Notes: generated by a model not told the origin, from the sequence alone. Numbered from the stretch's first letter, positions 35,975-44,848 are shown. The stretch is DNA of 64,000 bases from Streptomyces griseus subsp. griseus (GCF_000720255.1 NZ_JOJE01000001.1:434001-498000); one strand, 5' to 3'. Numbers and translations: made by a program.

Positions 35975-36052
35975 GGAGTCGACGCTAGGAACGTTCGTCA
36001 ATGGCGGCGCGCCGAGTGACTCGTACGAGGGATGGCTATTGCTGCAAACGCA

Positions 36053-36088
36053 GGAGCCCGGACCCTCCTTGCGGAGTGTCCGGGCTCC
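36053..36088 (-). terminator. Stem-loop terminator of the cta operon
   Basis: Perfect 10-bp stem GGAGCCCGGA / TCCGGGCTCC, with a nested CTCC-TTGC-GGAG inside the 16-nt loop, 18 bp beyond the ctaF stop. Confidence 0.75.
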
Positions 36089-36106
36089 CGATGCGTTCGG
36101 CGCGTG

Positions 36107-36505
36107 CTACTGGGTGCGGTTCTCACCGCGGTAGTACTCGAAGACCCAGCCCCAGAGACCGATCAGGATCAGCGGGGCGGAGAAGTACAGCAGCCACCAG
36201 CCGACCGCGATACCGAGGAAGGCGAAGGCACCGCCGATGCCCAGGGACAGCGGCTGCCAGCTGTGCGGGCTGAAGAAGCCCAGCTCGCCGGCGTCGTCCG
36301 CGACGTCCGCCTCCTTGTTGTCCTGGGCACCCGTGTCGACCCGCCGGGCGGTGAAGCCCAGGTAGAAGCCGATCATGATGGACAGACCGAAGGCCAGGAA
36401 CAGGGCCGTCGTACCGGCGGGCTCCTTCGACCACACGCCATAGACGATCGCCATGACGAGGATGAAGACGCTCAGCCAGATGAACATCTTGCCCTGGATC
36501 TTCAC
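36107..36505 (-). CDS. ctaF: Cytochrome c oxidase subunit 4, actinobacterial
   Basis: Small accessory subunit of the actinobacterial aa3 oxidase. The 132-residue protein has four hydrophobic helices (about 8-25, 32-52, 90-110, 112-125) with a hydrophilic acidic loop between the second and third ([20 protein letters not shown]). It ends with EYYRGE as in other members. The ATG overlaps the ctaD stop (ATGA), and the reading order ctaC-ctaD-ctaF is the canonical one. Confidence 0.93.
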   Translation of the reverse strand: MKIQGKMFIWLSVFILVMAIVYGVWSKEPAGTTALFLAFGLSIMIGFYLGFTARRVDTGAQDNKEADVADDAGELGFFSPHSWQPLSLGIGGAFAFLGIAVGWWLLYFSAPLILIGLWGWVFEYYRGENRTQ

Positions 36506-38238
36506 TTGCCGGCCTCCTTGCTGCCCGCGATGGCGCTCGCACCGTGATCGCCGTGCTCCAGCTGCTCGAGCGCCGCGATCTCAGGGTGGTGCAGGTCGAA
36601 CGCCGGGGATTCGCTGCGGATCCGCGGCAGGGTGAGGAAGTTGTGCCGGGGCGGCGGGCAGGCGGTCGCCCACTCGAGCGAACGGCCGTAGCCCCACGGG
36701 TCGTCGACGCCGACCGGCTTGCCGTACTTGGCGGTCTTCCACACGTTGTAGAAGAACGGCAGGATCGACAGACCGAGCACGAAGGAGCTGATCGTCGAGA
36801 TCGTGTTCAGGGCGGTGAAGCCGTCGGCCGCGAGGTAGTCGGCGTAACGACGCGGCATGCCCTCGGCACCCAGCCAGTGCTGGACCAGGAAGGTGCCGTG
36901 GAAGCCGATGAACAGCGTCCAGAAGGTGATCTTGCCGAGGCGCTCGTCCAGCATCTTGCCGGTCATCTTCGGCCACCAGAAGTGGAAGCCGGCGAACATC
37001 GCGAAGACGACGGTTCCGAAGACGACGTAGTGGAAGTGGGCCACCACGAAGTACGAGTCGGAGACGTGGAAGTCCATCGGCGGCGAGGCCAGGATGACAC
37101 CGGTCAGACCACCGAAGGTGAAGGTGATCAGGAAGCCGGTCGCCCAGAGCATCGGTGTCTCGAAGGACAACGAGCCCTTCCACATCGTTCCGATCCAGTT
37201 GAAGAACTTCACGCCGGTCGGGACGGCGATGAGGAACGTCATGAAGGAGAAGAACGGCAGCAGAACACCACCGGTGACGTACATGTGGTGCGCCCACACC
37301 GTCACGGAGAGACCGGCGATCGAGATGGTCGCGGCGATCAGGCCCATGTAGCCGAACATCGGCTTGCGGCTGAAGACCGGGATGATCTCACTGATGATAC
37401 CGAAGAACGGTAGCGCGATGATGTACACCTCTGGATGGCCGAAGAACCAGAAGAGGTGTTGCCATAGCAAGGCTCCGCCGTTGGCCGCGTCGAAGACGTG
37501 GGCACCGAACTTGCGGTCCGCCTCCAGGGCGAACAGCGCGGCCGCGAGGACCGGGAAGGCCAGCAGGACCAGCACGGCGGTCAGCAGCACGTTCCACACG
37601 AAGATCGGCATGCGGAACATCGTCATGCCCGGTGCGCGCATGCAGATGATCGTGGTGATGAAGTTGACCGAGCCGAGGATGGTGCCGAAGCCGGAGAAGG
37701 CCAGACCCATGATCCACAGGTCGGCGCCGATGCCCGGGCTGCGGACCGCGTCCGACAGCGGGGAGTAGGCGAACCAGCCGAAGTCGGCCGCACCCGACGG
37801 CGTCAGGAATCCGCCGACCGCGATGAGAGAGCCGAACAGGTACAGCCAGTAGGCGAACATGTTCAGCCGCGGGAACGCCACGTCCGGCGCGCCGATCTGC
37901 AGCGGCATGATCCAGTTCGTGAAGCCGGCGAACAGCGGCGTCGCGAACATCAGCAGCATGATCGTGCCGTGCATCGTGAACGCCTGGTTGAACTGTTCGT
38001 TCGACATGATCTGCAGGCCCGGACGGGCCAGCTCGGCGCGCATGAAGAGCGCCATCACGCCACCGATGACGAAGAACGCGAACGACGTGACGAGGTACAG
38101 CGTGCCGATCGTCTTGTGGTCCGTGGTCGTCAGCCACTTGATGACGACTTCACCGCGGCGTTGGCGCCGGACCGGCAGCTCGTCCTGGTAGTGGGACCCT
38201 GCTGCCGCGGCACCCTGGGGTTCGTTGAGGATGCTCAC
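36502..38238 (-). CDS. ctaD: Cytochrome c oxidase subunit I
   Basis: Catalytic heme-copper subunit that reduces oxygen to water and pumps protons. The 578-residue protein has twelve helices, with the low-spin heme ligand in FTMHGTIML and the CuB/Tyr site [14 protein letters not shown]. It also has the CuB His pair [10 protein letters not shown] and the high-spin and low-spin heme ligands in [14 protein letters not shown]-channel and K-channel features (for example the Glu and Tyr in GHPEVY) are intact. The GTG start overlaps the ctaC stop (GTGA); the longer open frame upstream is ctaC sequence. Confidence 0.98.
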   Translation of the reverse strand: MSILNEPQGAAAAGSHYQDELPVRRQRRGEVVIKWLTTTDHKTIGTLYLVTSFAFFVIGGVMALFMRAELARPGLQIMSNEQFNQAFTMHGTIMLLMFATPLFAGFTNWIMPLQIGAPDVAFPRLNMFAYWLYLFGSLIAVGGFLTPSGAADFGWFAYSPLSDAVRSPGIGADLWIMGLAFSGFGTILGSVNFITTIICMRAPGMTMFRMPIFVWNVLLTAVLVLLAFPVLAAALFALEADRKFGAHVFDAANGGALLWQHLFWFFGHPEVYIIALPFFGIISEIIPVFSRKPMFGYMGLIAATISIAGLSVTVWAHHMYVTGGVLLPFFSFMTFLIAVPTGVKFFNWIGTMWKGSLSFETPMLWATGFLITFTFGGLTGVILASPPMDFHVSDSYFVVAHFHYVVFGTVVFAMFAGFHFWWPKMTGKMLDERLGKITFWTLFIGFHGTFLVQHWLGAEGMPRRYADYLAADGFTALNTISTISSFVLGLSILPFFYNVWKTAKYGKPVGVDDPWGYGRSLEWATACPPPRHNFLTLPRIRSESPAFDLHHPEIAALEQLEHGDHGASAIAGSKEAGK

Positions 38239-39194
38239 AGGTTGTTCGTCTCCCGGTTCTTCTCGTGGCTCGTCTGCTCGATGCCCGCGGGAACGTAACC
38301 GGTCTGCCCCTTCTTGGCGAGGTCCTTGAGGTGCTGCTCGTAGCGCTCGGGGGAGACGACCTTCACGTTGAACAGCATCCGGGAGTGGTCGACGCCGCAG
38401 AGCTCGGCGCACTTGCCCAGGAAGGTGCCCTGCTTGTTCGGGGTCACCTGGAAGGCATTGGTGTGGCCCGGGATGACGTCCTGCTTCATCAGGAACGGCA
38501 CCACCCAGAAGGAGTGGATGACGTCACGCGAGGTGAGGATGAAGCGGACCGTCTTGCCCTCGGGGAGCCAGAGGGTCGGACCCGGGTTGTGGGTCTGCGG
38601 GTTCCGCTCGCCGGGGGTGCCACAGGTGTAGACGCCGCCCGCGTCGGCCGGGAACTGGTCCTTGAACCGGTTCGGAATCGCGTCGAGGTTCTTGTCGGTC
38701 TTCGCGTTGCCGGTGGAACCCTCGACGTTCTCGACGTAGTTGAAGCACCAGCTCCACTGGAACCCGACCACGTTGACCGTGACGTCGGGCTTCTTGTCGA
38801 GGCTGAGGAGCTTCGACTCGTCGCGGGCGGTGAAGTAGAACAGCACCGAGACGATGATGATCGGAACGACCGTGTAGAGCGCCTCGATCGGCATGTTGTA
38901 CCGGGTCTGCGGAGGGATCTCCACCTTGGTGCGGCTGCGCCGGTGGAACATCGCACTCCACAGGATGAGGCCCCACACCAGCACGCCGACGGCGAGCGCG
39001 GCAGCCCAGGATCCCTGCCACAGGGAGAGGATCCGCGGAGCCTCTTCCGTGGTGGGGGTGGGCATACCAAGGCGGGGGAAGTCCTCCCATGTGCAACCGG
39101 TGGCGGTCGCCAGGACCAGGCCCGCGGTCATTGCCTGCAGCAGCTTCCGCCGCATCGGGCGCCGCGGCGAGCGGTCGGAGCCGTTGGGACTCAC
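38235..39194 (-). CDS. ctaC: Cytochrome c oxidase subunit II
   Basis: CuA-bearing subunit that receives electrons from the diheme cytochrome cc. The 319-residue precursor has a lipoprotein-like signal (ATATGC, Cys near residue 26), two transmembrane helices (about 50-75 and 100-120) and a C-terminal cupredoxin domain. CuA ligands are in [10 protein letters not shown] and [14 protein letters not shown] (two Cys, His, Met). An actinobacterial insertion of about 40 residues ([14 protein letters not shown] ... [14 protein letters not shown]) lies within the cupredoxin domain. The GTG start has GGAAGG 6-7 nt upstream. It leads ctaC-ctaD-ctaF. Confidence 0.96.
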   Translation of the reverse strand: MSPNGSDRSPRRPMRRKLLQAMTAGLVLATATGCTWEDFPRLGMPTPTTEEAPRILSLWQGSWAAALAVGVLVWGLILWSAMFHRRSRTKVEIPPQTRYNMPIEALYTVVPIIIVSVLFYFTARDESKLLSLDKKPDVTVNVVGFQWSWCFNYVENVEGSTGNAKTDKNLDAIPNRFKDQFPADAGGVYTCGTPGERNPQTHNPGPTLWLPEGKTVRFILTSRDVIHSFWVVPFLMKQDVIPGHTNAFQVTPNKQGTFLGKCAELCGVDHSRMLFNVKVVSPERYEQHLKDLAKKGQTGYVPAGIEQTSHEKNRETNNL

Positions 39195-39273
39195 GTAGCG
39201 CCTTCCCGAGAGTCTCGCCCGCGCGGTTGGCTGCGGCCTTCTCGCTGGTCGGTCGCCGCCCTGCGTCGGGCAG

Positions 39274-39302
39274 GGGTTTGGATGTTTATGCGGACCAAAC
39301 CC
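39274..39302. promoter_or_regulatory. Candidate operator upstream of ctaC
   Basis: Perfect 8-bp inverted repeat GGGTTTGG / CCAAACCC with a 13-bp AT-richer spacer, about 80 bp upstream of the ctaC start. The location fits a regulator of the oxidase operon; the binding protein is unknown. Confidence 0.35.
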
Positions 39303-39418
39303 TACTGGACGCCTTCGGGCGGGTCGCGGGGAGGGGTGCCATACGCGCCGCGGGTCAGCCCGAAGGGGGGTTGCCCGGCGGGAGCGCCCCATATCTCGGG
39401 CAGTTCGGTTGCGTTCGC

Positions 39419-39497
39419 GGCTGCGGATCCGTCGTGGTTCGTCGCGCCACGCGGCGGAGCCGCACATGTCACTGTCCCGCACCCCTTCGGGGCGCTT
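39419..39497. repeat. Degenerate copy 3 of the dispersed intergenic repeat
   Basis: GGCTGCGGATCCGTCGTGG, then GTCGCGCCACGCGGCGGAG with CCGCACAT, then CCCGCACCCCTTCGGGGCGCT. The middle block is almost identical to that of copy 2. The 3' end abuts the -10 box of the following gene, so this copy may supply part of its promoter. Confidence 0.65.
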
Positions 39498-39502
39498 AGC
39501 GT
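39497..39502 (+). promoter_or_regulatory. -10 box of a leaderless cysteine desulfurase transcript
   Basis: TAGCGT ends 6 nt before the GTG start at 39509, and no ribosome site is present. This spacing fits a transcript beginning at the start codon. A CTGTCC at 39472-39477 is a possible but poorly spaced -35 box. Confidence 0.45.
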
Positions 39503-39508
39503 TGCTGT

Positions 39509-40891
39509 GTGTCCTACTTCGATGCCGCATCCTCCGCTCCTCTCCATCCCGTCGCTCGGCAGGCTCTGCAGGCCTCACTCGACGAAGGGTGGGCCGACCC
39601 TGCCCGCCTGTACCGGGAGGGGCGCAGGGCACGGATGCTGCTGGACGCAGCACGGGAGGCGGCTGCCGAGGCGGTGGGGTGCCGAGCCGACGAGCTGGTG
39701 TTCACCTCGTCGGGGACCCGGGCCGTGCACTCCGGTATCGCGGGGGTGTTGGCGGGGCGGCGGCGGATCGGGCGCCACCTGATCGTGTCAGCGGTCGAAC
39801 ATTCTTCGGTTCTGCATTCGGCGGAGACGTTCGAGGCGGACGGTGGCGCGGTGACGCGAGTACCGGTGCTGCGGACGGGAGCGGTGGCCGTCGAGGCGTA
39901 TGCGGATGCCCTTCGCGCCGACACGGCCCTGGCGTGTCTCCAGTCGGCCAACCACGAGGTGGGGACGGAGCAGCCGGTGGCCGAGGTGGCCGAGGTGTGC
40001 CGGGCGGCCGGGGTCCCGTTGCTCGTGGACGCGGCGCAGTCGCTGGGCTGGGGGCCGGTGGACGGCGATTGGTCGGCTTTGGCGGCAACTGCCCACAAAT
40101 GGGGCGGTCCGTCGGGAGTTGGGTTGCTCGTGGTGCGGAAGGGGGTACGGTTCGCGGCTCAAGGTCCGGTGGACGAGCGGGAGTCGGGGCGGGCGGCCGG
40201 GTTCGAGAACATCCCGGCGATCGTCGCCGCTGCGGCCTCGCTGCGGGCGGTGCGGGCGGAGGCGGCGGCCGAGGCGGTACGGCTGCGGGAGCTGACGGAC
40301 CGGATCCGGGCACGGGTGCCGGAACTGGTGCCGGACGTGGAGGTGGTCGGCGACCCGGTGCGCCGGCTGCCCGGCGTGGTCACCTTCTCCTGCCTCTACG
40401 TCGACGGGGAGGCCCTCCTCCACGAGCTGGACCGGGCTGACTTCTCCGTCTCCTCCGGCTCGTCCTGCACGAGCAGCACCCTGACGCCCAGCCACGTCCT
40501 GAAGGCGATGGGCGTGCTGAGTGAGGGGAACGTGCGGGTGTCGCTGCCGCTGGGGACACCCGCGGAGGAGGTGGAGCGGTTCCTGTCCGTTCTCCGGGAC
40601 GCGGTGACGACGGTGCGGGAGAAGCTCGGCGCACCGGCATCATCCCCGGCCACGGTGTCCCGGGAGGACACCCTCGTCGTGGACACCCTCGGCAAGCGGT
40701 GCCCGATCCCGGTCATCGAACTGGCGAAGGTCATCGGAGACGTACCGGTCGGCGGCACGGTACGCGTCCTCTCCGACGACGAGGCGGCCCGCCTGGACAT
40801 CCCGGCGTGGTGCGAGATGCGGGGGCAGGAGTACGAAGGTGAGGAGCCGGCGGAGAAGGGAACCGCTTACGTGATCCGCCGGCTCAGCTGA
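39509..40891 (+). CDS. Cysteine desulfurase fused to a TusA/SirA sulfur-carrier domain
   Basis: A 460-residue bifunctional protein. Residues 1-375 are an IscS/NifS-type PLP desulfurase: VEHSSVLHS (97-105), LVDAAQSLG (172-180), PLP-binding Lys197 in TAHKWGG and the persulfide-forming Cys320 in SSGSSCTS. Residues 388-460 are a TusA-like domain with LGKRCPIPV, the acceptor Cys398. The design lets sulfur pass intramolecularly from Cys320 to Cys398 and then to tRNA thiolation, molybdopterin or another acceptor. The GTG start lacks a ribosome site and appears leaderless. It is divergent from ctaC and convergent with adenosine kinase. The fusion is, from memory, also annotated in other Streptomyces. 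Confidence 0.9.
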   Translation: MSYFDAASSAPLHPVARQALQASLDEGWADPARLYREGRRARMLLDAAREAAAEAVGCRADELVFTSSGTRAVHSGIAGVLAGRRRIGRHLIVSAVEHSSVLHSAETFEADGGAVTRVPVLRTGAVAVEAYADALRADTALACLQSANHEVGTEQPVAEVAEVCRAAGVPLLVDAAQSLGWGPVDGDWSALAATAHKWGGPSGVGLLVVRKGVRFAAQGPVDERESGRAAGFENIPAIVAAAASLRAVRAEAAAEAVRLRELTDRIRARVPELVPDVEVVGDPVRRLPGVVTFSCLYVDGEALLHELDRADFSVSSGSSCTSSTLTPSHVLKAMGVLSEGNVRVSLPLGTPAEEVERFLSVLRDAVTTVREKLGAPASSPATVSREDTLVVDTLGKRCPIPVIELAKVIGDVPVGGTVRVLSDDEAARLDIPAWCEMRGQEYEGEEPAEKGTAYVIRRLS

Positions 40892-40908
40892 CGCACCCGC
40901 ACCCGGCC

Positions 40909-41880
40909 TCAGAGATGCGTCCGGACCTCCGCCGCCGCATCGTCCCCGTACGCCTTGGTGAACCGGTCCATGAAGTGCCCGCGCAGCAACTGGTACTCCT
41001 GCGTGCCGACCGTCTCGATGACGAGAGTCGCCAGCATGCACCCGACCTGCGCGGCCCGCTCCAGGGAGACACCCCAGGCCAGCCCCGAGAGGAAGCCCGC
41101 GCGGAACGCGTCGCCGACACCCGTGGGGTCGGCCTTGCGCTCCTCGTCCGGGCAGCCGACCTCGATCGGGTCCTCGCCGGCCTGCTCGATCCGGACGCCG
41201 CGGGAGCCGAGGGTCGTCACCCGGTGGCCGACCCGGGAGAGGATCTCCTCGTCCGTCCAGCCCGTCTTGGACTCGATGAGGCCCTTCTCGTACTCGTTGG
41301 AGAAGAGGTAGGTCGCCCCGTCCAGCAGTATCCGGATCTCCTCCCCGTTCATCCGGGCGATCTGCTGGGAGAAGTCGGCGGCGAACGGGATGGACCGGGA
41401 GCGGCACTCCTCGGTGTGCCTGAGCATCGCCTCCGGGTCGTCCGCGCCGATGGAGACCAGGTCCAGGCCGCCGACGCGGTCCGCGACGGTCTTCAGCTCG
41501 ATCAGGCGGGCCTCGCTCATCGCGCCCGTGTAGAAGGAGCCGATCTGGTTGTGATCGGAGTCGGTGGTGCAGACGAAGCGGGCGGTGTGCAGGGTCTCGG
41601 AGATGCGGACCGAGTCGGTGTCGACGCCGTGCCGGTCGAGCCAGGCGCGGTACTCGTCGAAGTCGGATCCCGCGGCGCCCACCAGGATCGGCCGGGTGCC
41701 CAGCTGGCCCATGCCGAAGGCGATGTTCGCGCCGACTCCGCCCCGGCGTACGTCGAGCTGGTCGACGAGGAAGGACAGCGAGACCGTGTGCAGCTGGTCC
41801 GCGACGAACTGGTCGGCGAAGCGGCCGGGGAAGGTCATGAGGTGGTCGGTGGCGATGGAGCCGGTGACTGCGATGCGCAC
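40909..41880 (-). CDS. adoK: Adenosine kinase (PfkB/ribokinase family)
   Basis: Phosphorylates adenosine to AMP with ATP in purine salvage. The 323-residue protein has the substrate-binding start VTGSIATDHLM, RRGGVGANIAF (about 46-56) and the C-terminal DPTGVGDAFRAGFL with the catalytic Asp and anion hole (about 252-265). The sequence follows the Mycobacterium tuberculosis AdoK (Rv2202c) closely in my recollection, including GSFYTGAMSEAR and HTEECR. That actinobacterial enzyme is PfkB-type but unlike eukaryotic adenosine kinase. GTG start with GCAGGAGAG 8 nt upstream. It neighbours the oxidase genes in mycobacteria too. Confidence 0.88.
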   Translation of the reverse strand: MRIAVTGSIATDHLMTFPGRFADQFVADQLHTVSLSFLVDQLDVRRGGVGANIAFGMGQLGTRPILVGAAGSDFDEYRAWLDRHGVDTDSVRISETLHTARFVCTTDSDHNQIGSFYTGAMSEARLIELKTVADRVGGLDLVSIGADDPEAMLRHTEECRSRSIPFAADFSQQIARMNGEEIRILLDGATYLFSNEYEKGLIESKTGWTDEEILSRVGHRVTTLGSRGVRIEQAGEDPIEVGCPDEERKADPTGVGDAFRAGFLSGLAWGVSLERAAQVGCMLATLVIETVGTQEYQLLRGHFMDRFTKAYGDDAAAEVRTHL

Positions 41881-41921
41881 GGCGTGGACTCTCCTGCGGG
41901 GAGACGGATTGACAGTTCACG

Positions 41922-41968
41922 CTATCGGGTCGGCGCCGGGCTCTGAAGCAGGCAAAACTACCCGATAG
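41922..41968. promoter_or_regulatory. Inverted repeat between adoK and a small gene
   Basis: Perfect 9-bp arms CTATCGGGT and ACCCGATAG, 29 bp apart, in the 130-bp divergent gap. The right arm overlaps a second palindrome, ACTA-CCCGA-TAGT. Candidate operator for one or both genes. Confidence 0.4.
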
Positions 41969-42010
41969 TAGATCTTTCTTCGCAGGGTTTGGGGTGCCTA
42001 CGGTTCCCTC

Positions 42011-42220
42011 ATGACAAACCTTACGGTCCATGCCCCCGTCCCGGCCGACTTCGAGGGCGACCTGGCGTCACTGCGTGGCGACTGTGCCCGGATGGTGCCG
42101 CACTGGACGACTCCCGACCGGATCATTTCCACTCCCGTCTCCCCCGCGCTCATCCACGGTGTGAACGTGCCGCCGTCGTCGGCGCGGCTGCTGGAGGCGA
42201 TGTCGGACTACGGGGACTGA
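42011..42220 (+). CDS. Small conserved-looking protein, unknown function
   Basis: A 69-residue soluble protein with no recognised family. Codon use is normal for the window (third positions mostly G or C after the first few codons), supporting a real gene. It is slightly acidic, with HAPVPADFEGDL, MVPHWTTPDRI and a C-terminal SARLLEAMSDYGD. There is no good ribosome site before the ATG. It is divergent from adoK across an inverted repeat and 128 bp upstream of a large membrane-protein gene. Confidence 0.6.
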   Translation: MTNLTVHAPVPADFEGDLASLRGDCARMVPHWTTPDRIISTPVSPALIHGVNVPPSSARLLEAMSDYGD

Positions 42221-42348
42221 GCCGGCCGCGCTTCGAAGGGCACGGGGCGCTTTTTGAGGGAACCGTGCGCTCCCCCGCTGCGTCCCATCGCTGTCCCCCG
42301 TAAAGAGGATGCGGGATACGACAGCAGTGCAGCCGAAGGAGCGATGCG

Positions 42349-44202
42349 GTGAACACCGAGCGACCCGAGAACGACGACTCCACGGGCGCCTCCGGCGACG
42401 TTCCGGAGGATGCCCGGGAGGAGAAGGGGGCTGTCGGCTCGGGAGAGGCCGAGACGGGGGCCGAGGACGAGGTCCGCGGCGAGGCGGAGGAAGACCGGAC
42501 CGAGGTGGCGGCGGAAGCTCCCCGAGACCCGGCGAAGGCCGAGGCCGAGGCCGATGGCGAGCCGGAGACGCCCTCGACGGCAAGCGAGACCGACGCGGCC
42601 GCTGACACCGGCGCCACCGCCGACGCCGACGCCACCCCCGCTGGAACCGGCGACGAGAAGCCCAGCGCGGCTGCCCGAACAGTGGCCGACGCGCCCACCT
42701 CCGCCACCGAGCCGCTCGCCTCCGCCACCGAGGCGCCCGCCTCCCCCGGCGACGACGCCGAACTCACGCCTCTCGCTCACGGCGAGCCCTCCGCCGGTGC
42801 CCCCGGGCGTCGACGCTCCCCCGCGATCATCGCGTCCGTGGCCGCTGCCGTGCTGTTGGTCGGGGGCGGTGGGGCGTTCCTCGCGGCGAACGCTTCCGGT
42901 GGAAGCGGGGGCGGTACGGAGTCGGGGGCGCCCGGTGGGGGCGGGACTCCGCCGCCGATCGCGCTGGACGGGTATTCCGAGGCGAGCCCCAGCGGGGGGA
43001 CCAACGGGATCGCGCCCGGCGAGCCCAATCCGTACGGCCAGTCGTTCAAGGTCGACGGCAAACTCCCGGACGGTCCCGACTCGGCGCCCGTCTACTGGGC
43101 GAAGGGCGAGGTCACCAAGGAAGAGGTGGCTGGTCTCGCCAAGGCGCTCGGTGTCGACGGGGCGCCGGTGGCCGAGGGTGAGGCCTGGCAGGTGGGTCCG
43201 GCCAAGGCCGGCGAGGGGCCGACTCTGCACGTGGACCGGAAGGCGCCGGGCGCCTGGACGTTCACCCGGTTCACCCCCGGTACCGACAACTGCAAGGGCG
43301 GCGCCGCCGTCTGCATGAAGGACCCCATGTCACCGGCCGCCGACCCCGTGAGCGTGGAGGCCGCGAAGAAGGCGGCCGCGCCGGTCCTCAAGGCTGTGGG
43401 CCAGGACGACGCGAAGGTGGACGCGAGCCAGGTCATGGGCGCGCAGCGGGTCGTGAACGCCGATCCCGTGGTCGGCGGGCTGCCCACGAACGGCTGGACG
43501 ACCGCGCTGACCATCGGTCTGCAGGGCGAGATCGTCGGCGGCAGCGGCCAGCTGGACGCTCCGGTCAAGGGCGACACGTATCCCGTGCTCGGCGCGCGGA
43601 AGACGCTCGAGTTGCTGAGCACCACTCCGGGGGCGGCCCATCGAGGGGTGTCGAGCGAGGCTCCGGCGACGGAGTCCACCACGGTCGAGGGCGCGGTGTT
43701 CGGGCTGGCCTCGCACACCTCGCGCGGACAGCAGACGCTCCTGCCGTCCTGGTTCTTCGAGGTACGCGCGCCGGGGTCCGACGAGGTCGCCACGGTGACG
43801 TACCCCGCGCTCGACCCCAAGTACCTCACCTCGACCATCACGAGCGAGCCGTCCGGGCAGCCCAGCCCGCGGCCGAGCGGCCCCGGCGACGAGGCGACCG
43901 GAGCGCCGCGGGACGTCAAGGTGGACGGCTACACGGCCGAGGGCAAGGAGCTGACCGTGAGCTTCACGGGCGGGGTGTGCGCGGACTACCGGACGACGGC
44001 GAAGGAGAGCGGGGACAAGGTGACCGTCACCGTGACCGAGACCCCGTACCCGGACAAGGTCTGCATCATGATCGCCAAGGTCTACCACCAGACCGTGCAG
44101 CTGGACGAGCCACTCGGCGACCGGAAGGTGGTCGGCACGGGCGGCAAGGCGGTTCCGCTGGAGAAGCCCGGGGCGCGGCTGCCGGAGACCTCGGCCCGTT
44201 AG
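42349..44202 (+). CDS. Large single-pass membrane protein with acidic cytoplasmic region
   Basis: A 617-residue protein I cannot place in a named family. Residues 1-160 are acidic, rich in Glu, Ala, Pro and Thr and predicted disordered. Residues 165-185 form one transmembrane helix (RRRSPAIIASVAAAVLLVGG), preceded by basic residues, so the remainder is extracytoplasmic. A Gly/Pro linker leads to a folded region (about 215-540) with a Cys pair near CKGGAAVC, and a short C-terminal beta domain (about 540-600) with two Cys (GGVCADYRT, DKVCIMIA). The GTG start has AAGGAG 7-8 nt upstream. It is followed by a bidirectional terminator. An envelope sensor or anchoring role is possible, not shown. Confidence 0.75.
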   Translation: MNTERPENDDSTGASGDVPEDAREEKGAVGSGEAETGAEDEVRGEAEEDRTEVAAEAPRDPAKAEAEADGEPETPSTASETDAAADTGATADADATPAGTGDEKPSAAARTVADAPTSATEPLASATEAPASPGDDAELTPLAHGEPSAGAPGRRRSPAIIASVAAAVLLVGGGGAFLAANASGGSGGGTESGAPGGGGTPPPIALDGYSEASPSGGTNGIAPGEPNPYGQSFKVDGKLPDGPDSAPVYWAKGEVTKEEVAGLAKALGVDGAPVAEGEAWQVGPAKAGEGPTLHVDRKAPGAWTFTRFTPGTDNCKGGAAVCMKDPMSPAADPVSVEAAKKAAAPVLKAVGQDDAKVDASQVMGAQRVVNADPVVGGLPTNGWTTALTIGLQGEIVGGSGQLDAPVKGDTYPVLGARKTLELLSTTPGAAHRGVSSEAPATESTTVEGAVFGLASHTSRGQQTLLPSWFFEVRAPGSDEVATVTYPALDPKYLTSTITSEPSGQPSPRPSGPGDEATGAPRDVKVDGYTAEGKELTVSFTGGVCADYRTTAKESGDKVTVTVTETPYPDKVCIMIAKVYHQTVQLDEPLGDRKVVGTGGKAVPLEKPGARLPETSAR

Positions 44203-44219
44203 CCCATCCGGACACGCGC

Positions 44220-44255
44220 GAAGGCGGCGGCCCCTCGGAGGGGACCGCCGCCTTC
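44220..44255. terminator. Bidirectional terminator between convergent genes
   Basis: Stem GAAGGCGGCGG / CCGCCGCCTTC, extended by CCCCTC / GAGGGG with one bulged A. It lies between the ends of the membrane-protein gene and erpA, so it can serve both. Confidence 0.8.
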
Positions 44256-44280
44256 GTGTGGTTCAGCCGGCGTGGGCGGC

Positions 44281-44640
44281 TCAGTTGAAGGAGTCGCCGC
44301 AGGCGCAGGAACCGGTCGCGTTCGGGTTGTCGATCGTGAAGCCCTGCTTCTCGATGGTGTCGACGAAGTCGATGGAGGCGCCGCCCAGGTACGGGGCGCT
44401 CATCCGGTCGGTGACGACCTTGACGCCACCGAAGTCCTTGACCACGTCACCGTCGAGGGAACGCTCGTCGAAGAAGAGCTGGTAGCGCAGGCCCGAGCAA
44501 CCGCCGGGCTGAACGGCGACGCGCAGCGCCAGATCGTCACGGCCTTCCTGGTCGAGCAGGGCCTTGACCTTCGCCGCGGCGGCGTCGGACAGGATGATGC
44601 CGTCGTCGGTGACGGTGCTGGTCTCGTCCGATACGGACAT
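44281..44640 (-). CDS. erpA: Iron-sulfur cluster insertion protein, HesB/IscA/ErpA family
   Basis: A-type carrier that delivers Fe-S clusters to apoproteins. The 119-residue protein carries the three conserved cysteines, one in QPGGCSGLRY (about 47-51) and two in the C-terminal GSCACGDSF (about 111-117). This is the complete family pattern and length. GGGAGAG lies 6 nt before the ATG. It sits back to back with nadA, whose product is an Fe-S enzyme, and downstream of a cysteine desulfurase locus. Mycobacteria keep a homologue (Rv2204c) near ctaC and adoK. Confidence 0.93.
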   Translation of the reverse strand: MSVSDETSTVTDDGIILSDAAAAKVKALLDQEGRDDLALRVAVQPGGCSGLRYQLFFDERSLDGDVVKDFGGVKVVTDRMSAPYLGGASIDFVDTIEKQGFTIDNPNATGSCACGDSFN

Positions 44641-44786
44641 CTACATCTCTCCCGGGTTGTACGGAGACTGCTTGCCGACGGTTGCAACCGGCGGGGCCGC
44701 GGATTCATTCCGGGCCGGGGACTTGTTTCCCCTTTTCCTTTTCATGCTCGCACACACGCGGGGGAAAGCCAGAGGCGTCCTCGGGA

Positions 44787-44830
44787 TTCATGTCACATCG
44801 ACGCTATGGGCATCGTCAAAGTGACATGAA
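44787..44830. promoter_or_regulatory. Long inverted repeat between erpA and nadA
   Basis: Perfect 10-bp arms TTCATGTCAC / GTGACATGAA separated by 24 bp, about 50-95 bp upstream of the nadA start. It is a candidate binding site for an NAD-level or Fe-S regulator controlling nadA and perhaps erpA. Confidence 0.5.
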
Positions 44831-44833
44831 GCA

Positions 44834-44848
44834 GTTATGATAGATAAC
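44834..44848. promoter_or_regulatory. Short palindrome at the nadA promoter
   Basis: GTTAT-GATAG-ATAAC, perfect 5-bp arms, 34 nt before the nadA GTG and immediately after the longer inverted repeat. Its AT-rich core also resembles a -10 region (TATGAT), so operator and promoter may coincide. Confidence 0.45.

Larger units (their letters stand above)
39195..39508. other. Divergent intergenic region: ctaC promoter area, inverted repeat, repeat copy 3
   Basis: A 314-bp gap without a gene between ctaC and the cysteine desulfurase fusion. From the ctaC side it holds a CCCTGC-GTCGG-GCAGGG hairpin (39259-39275), the inverted repeat at 39274-39302, a GC-rich stretch with no recognised signal, repeat copy 3 and the -10 box of the desulfurase gene. 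Confidence 0.5.
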
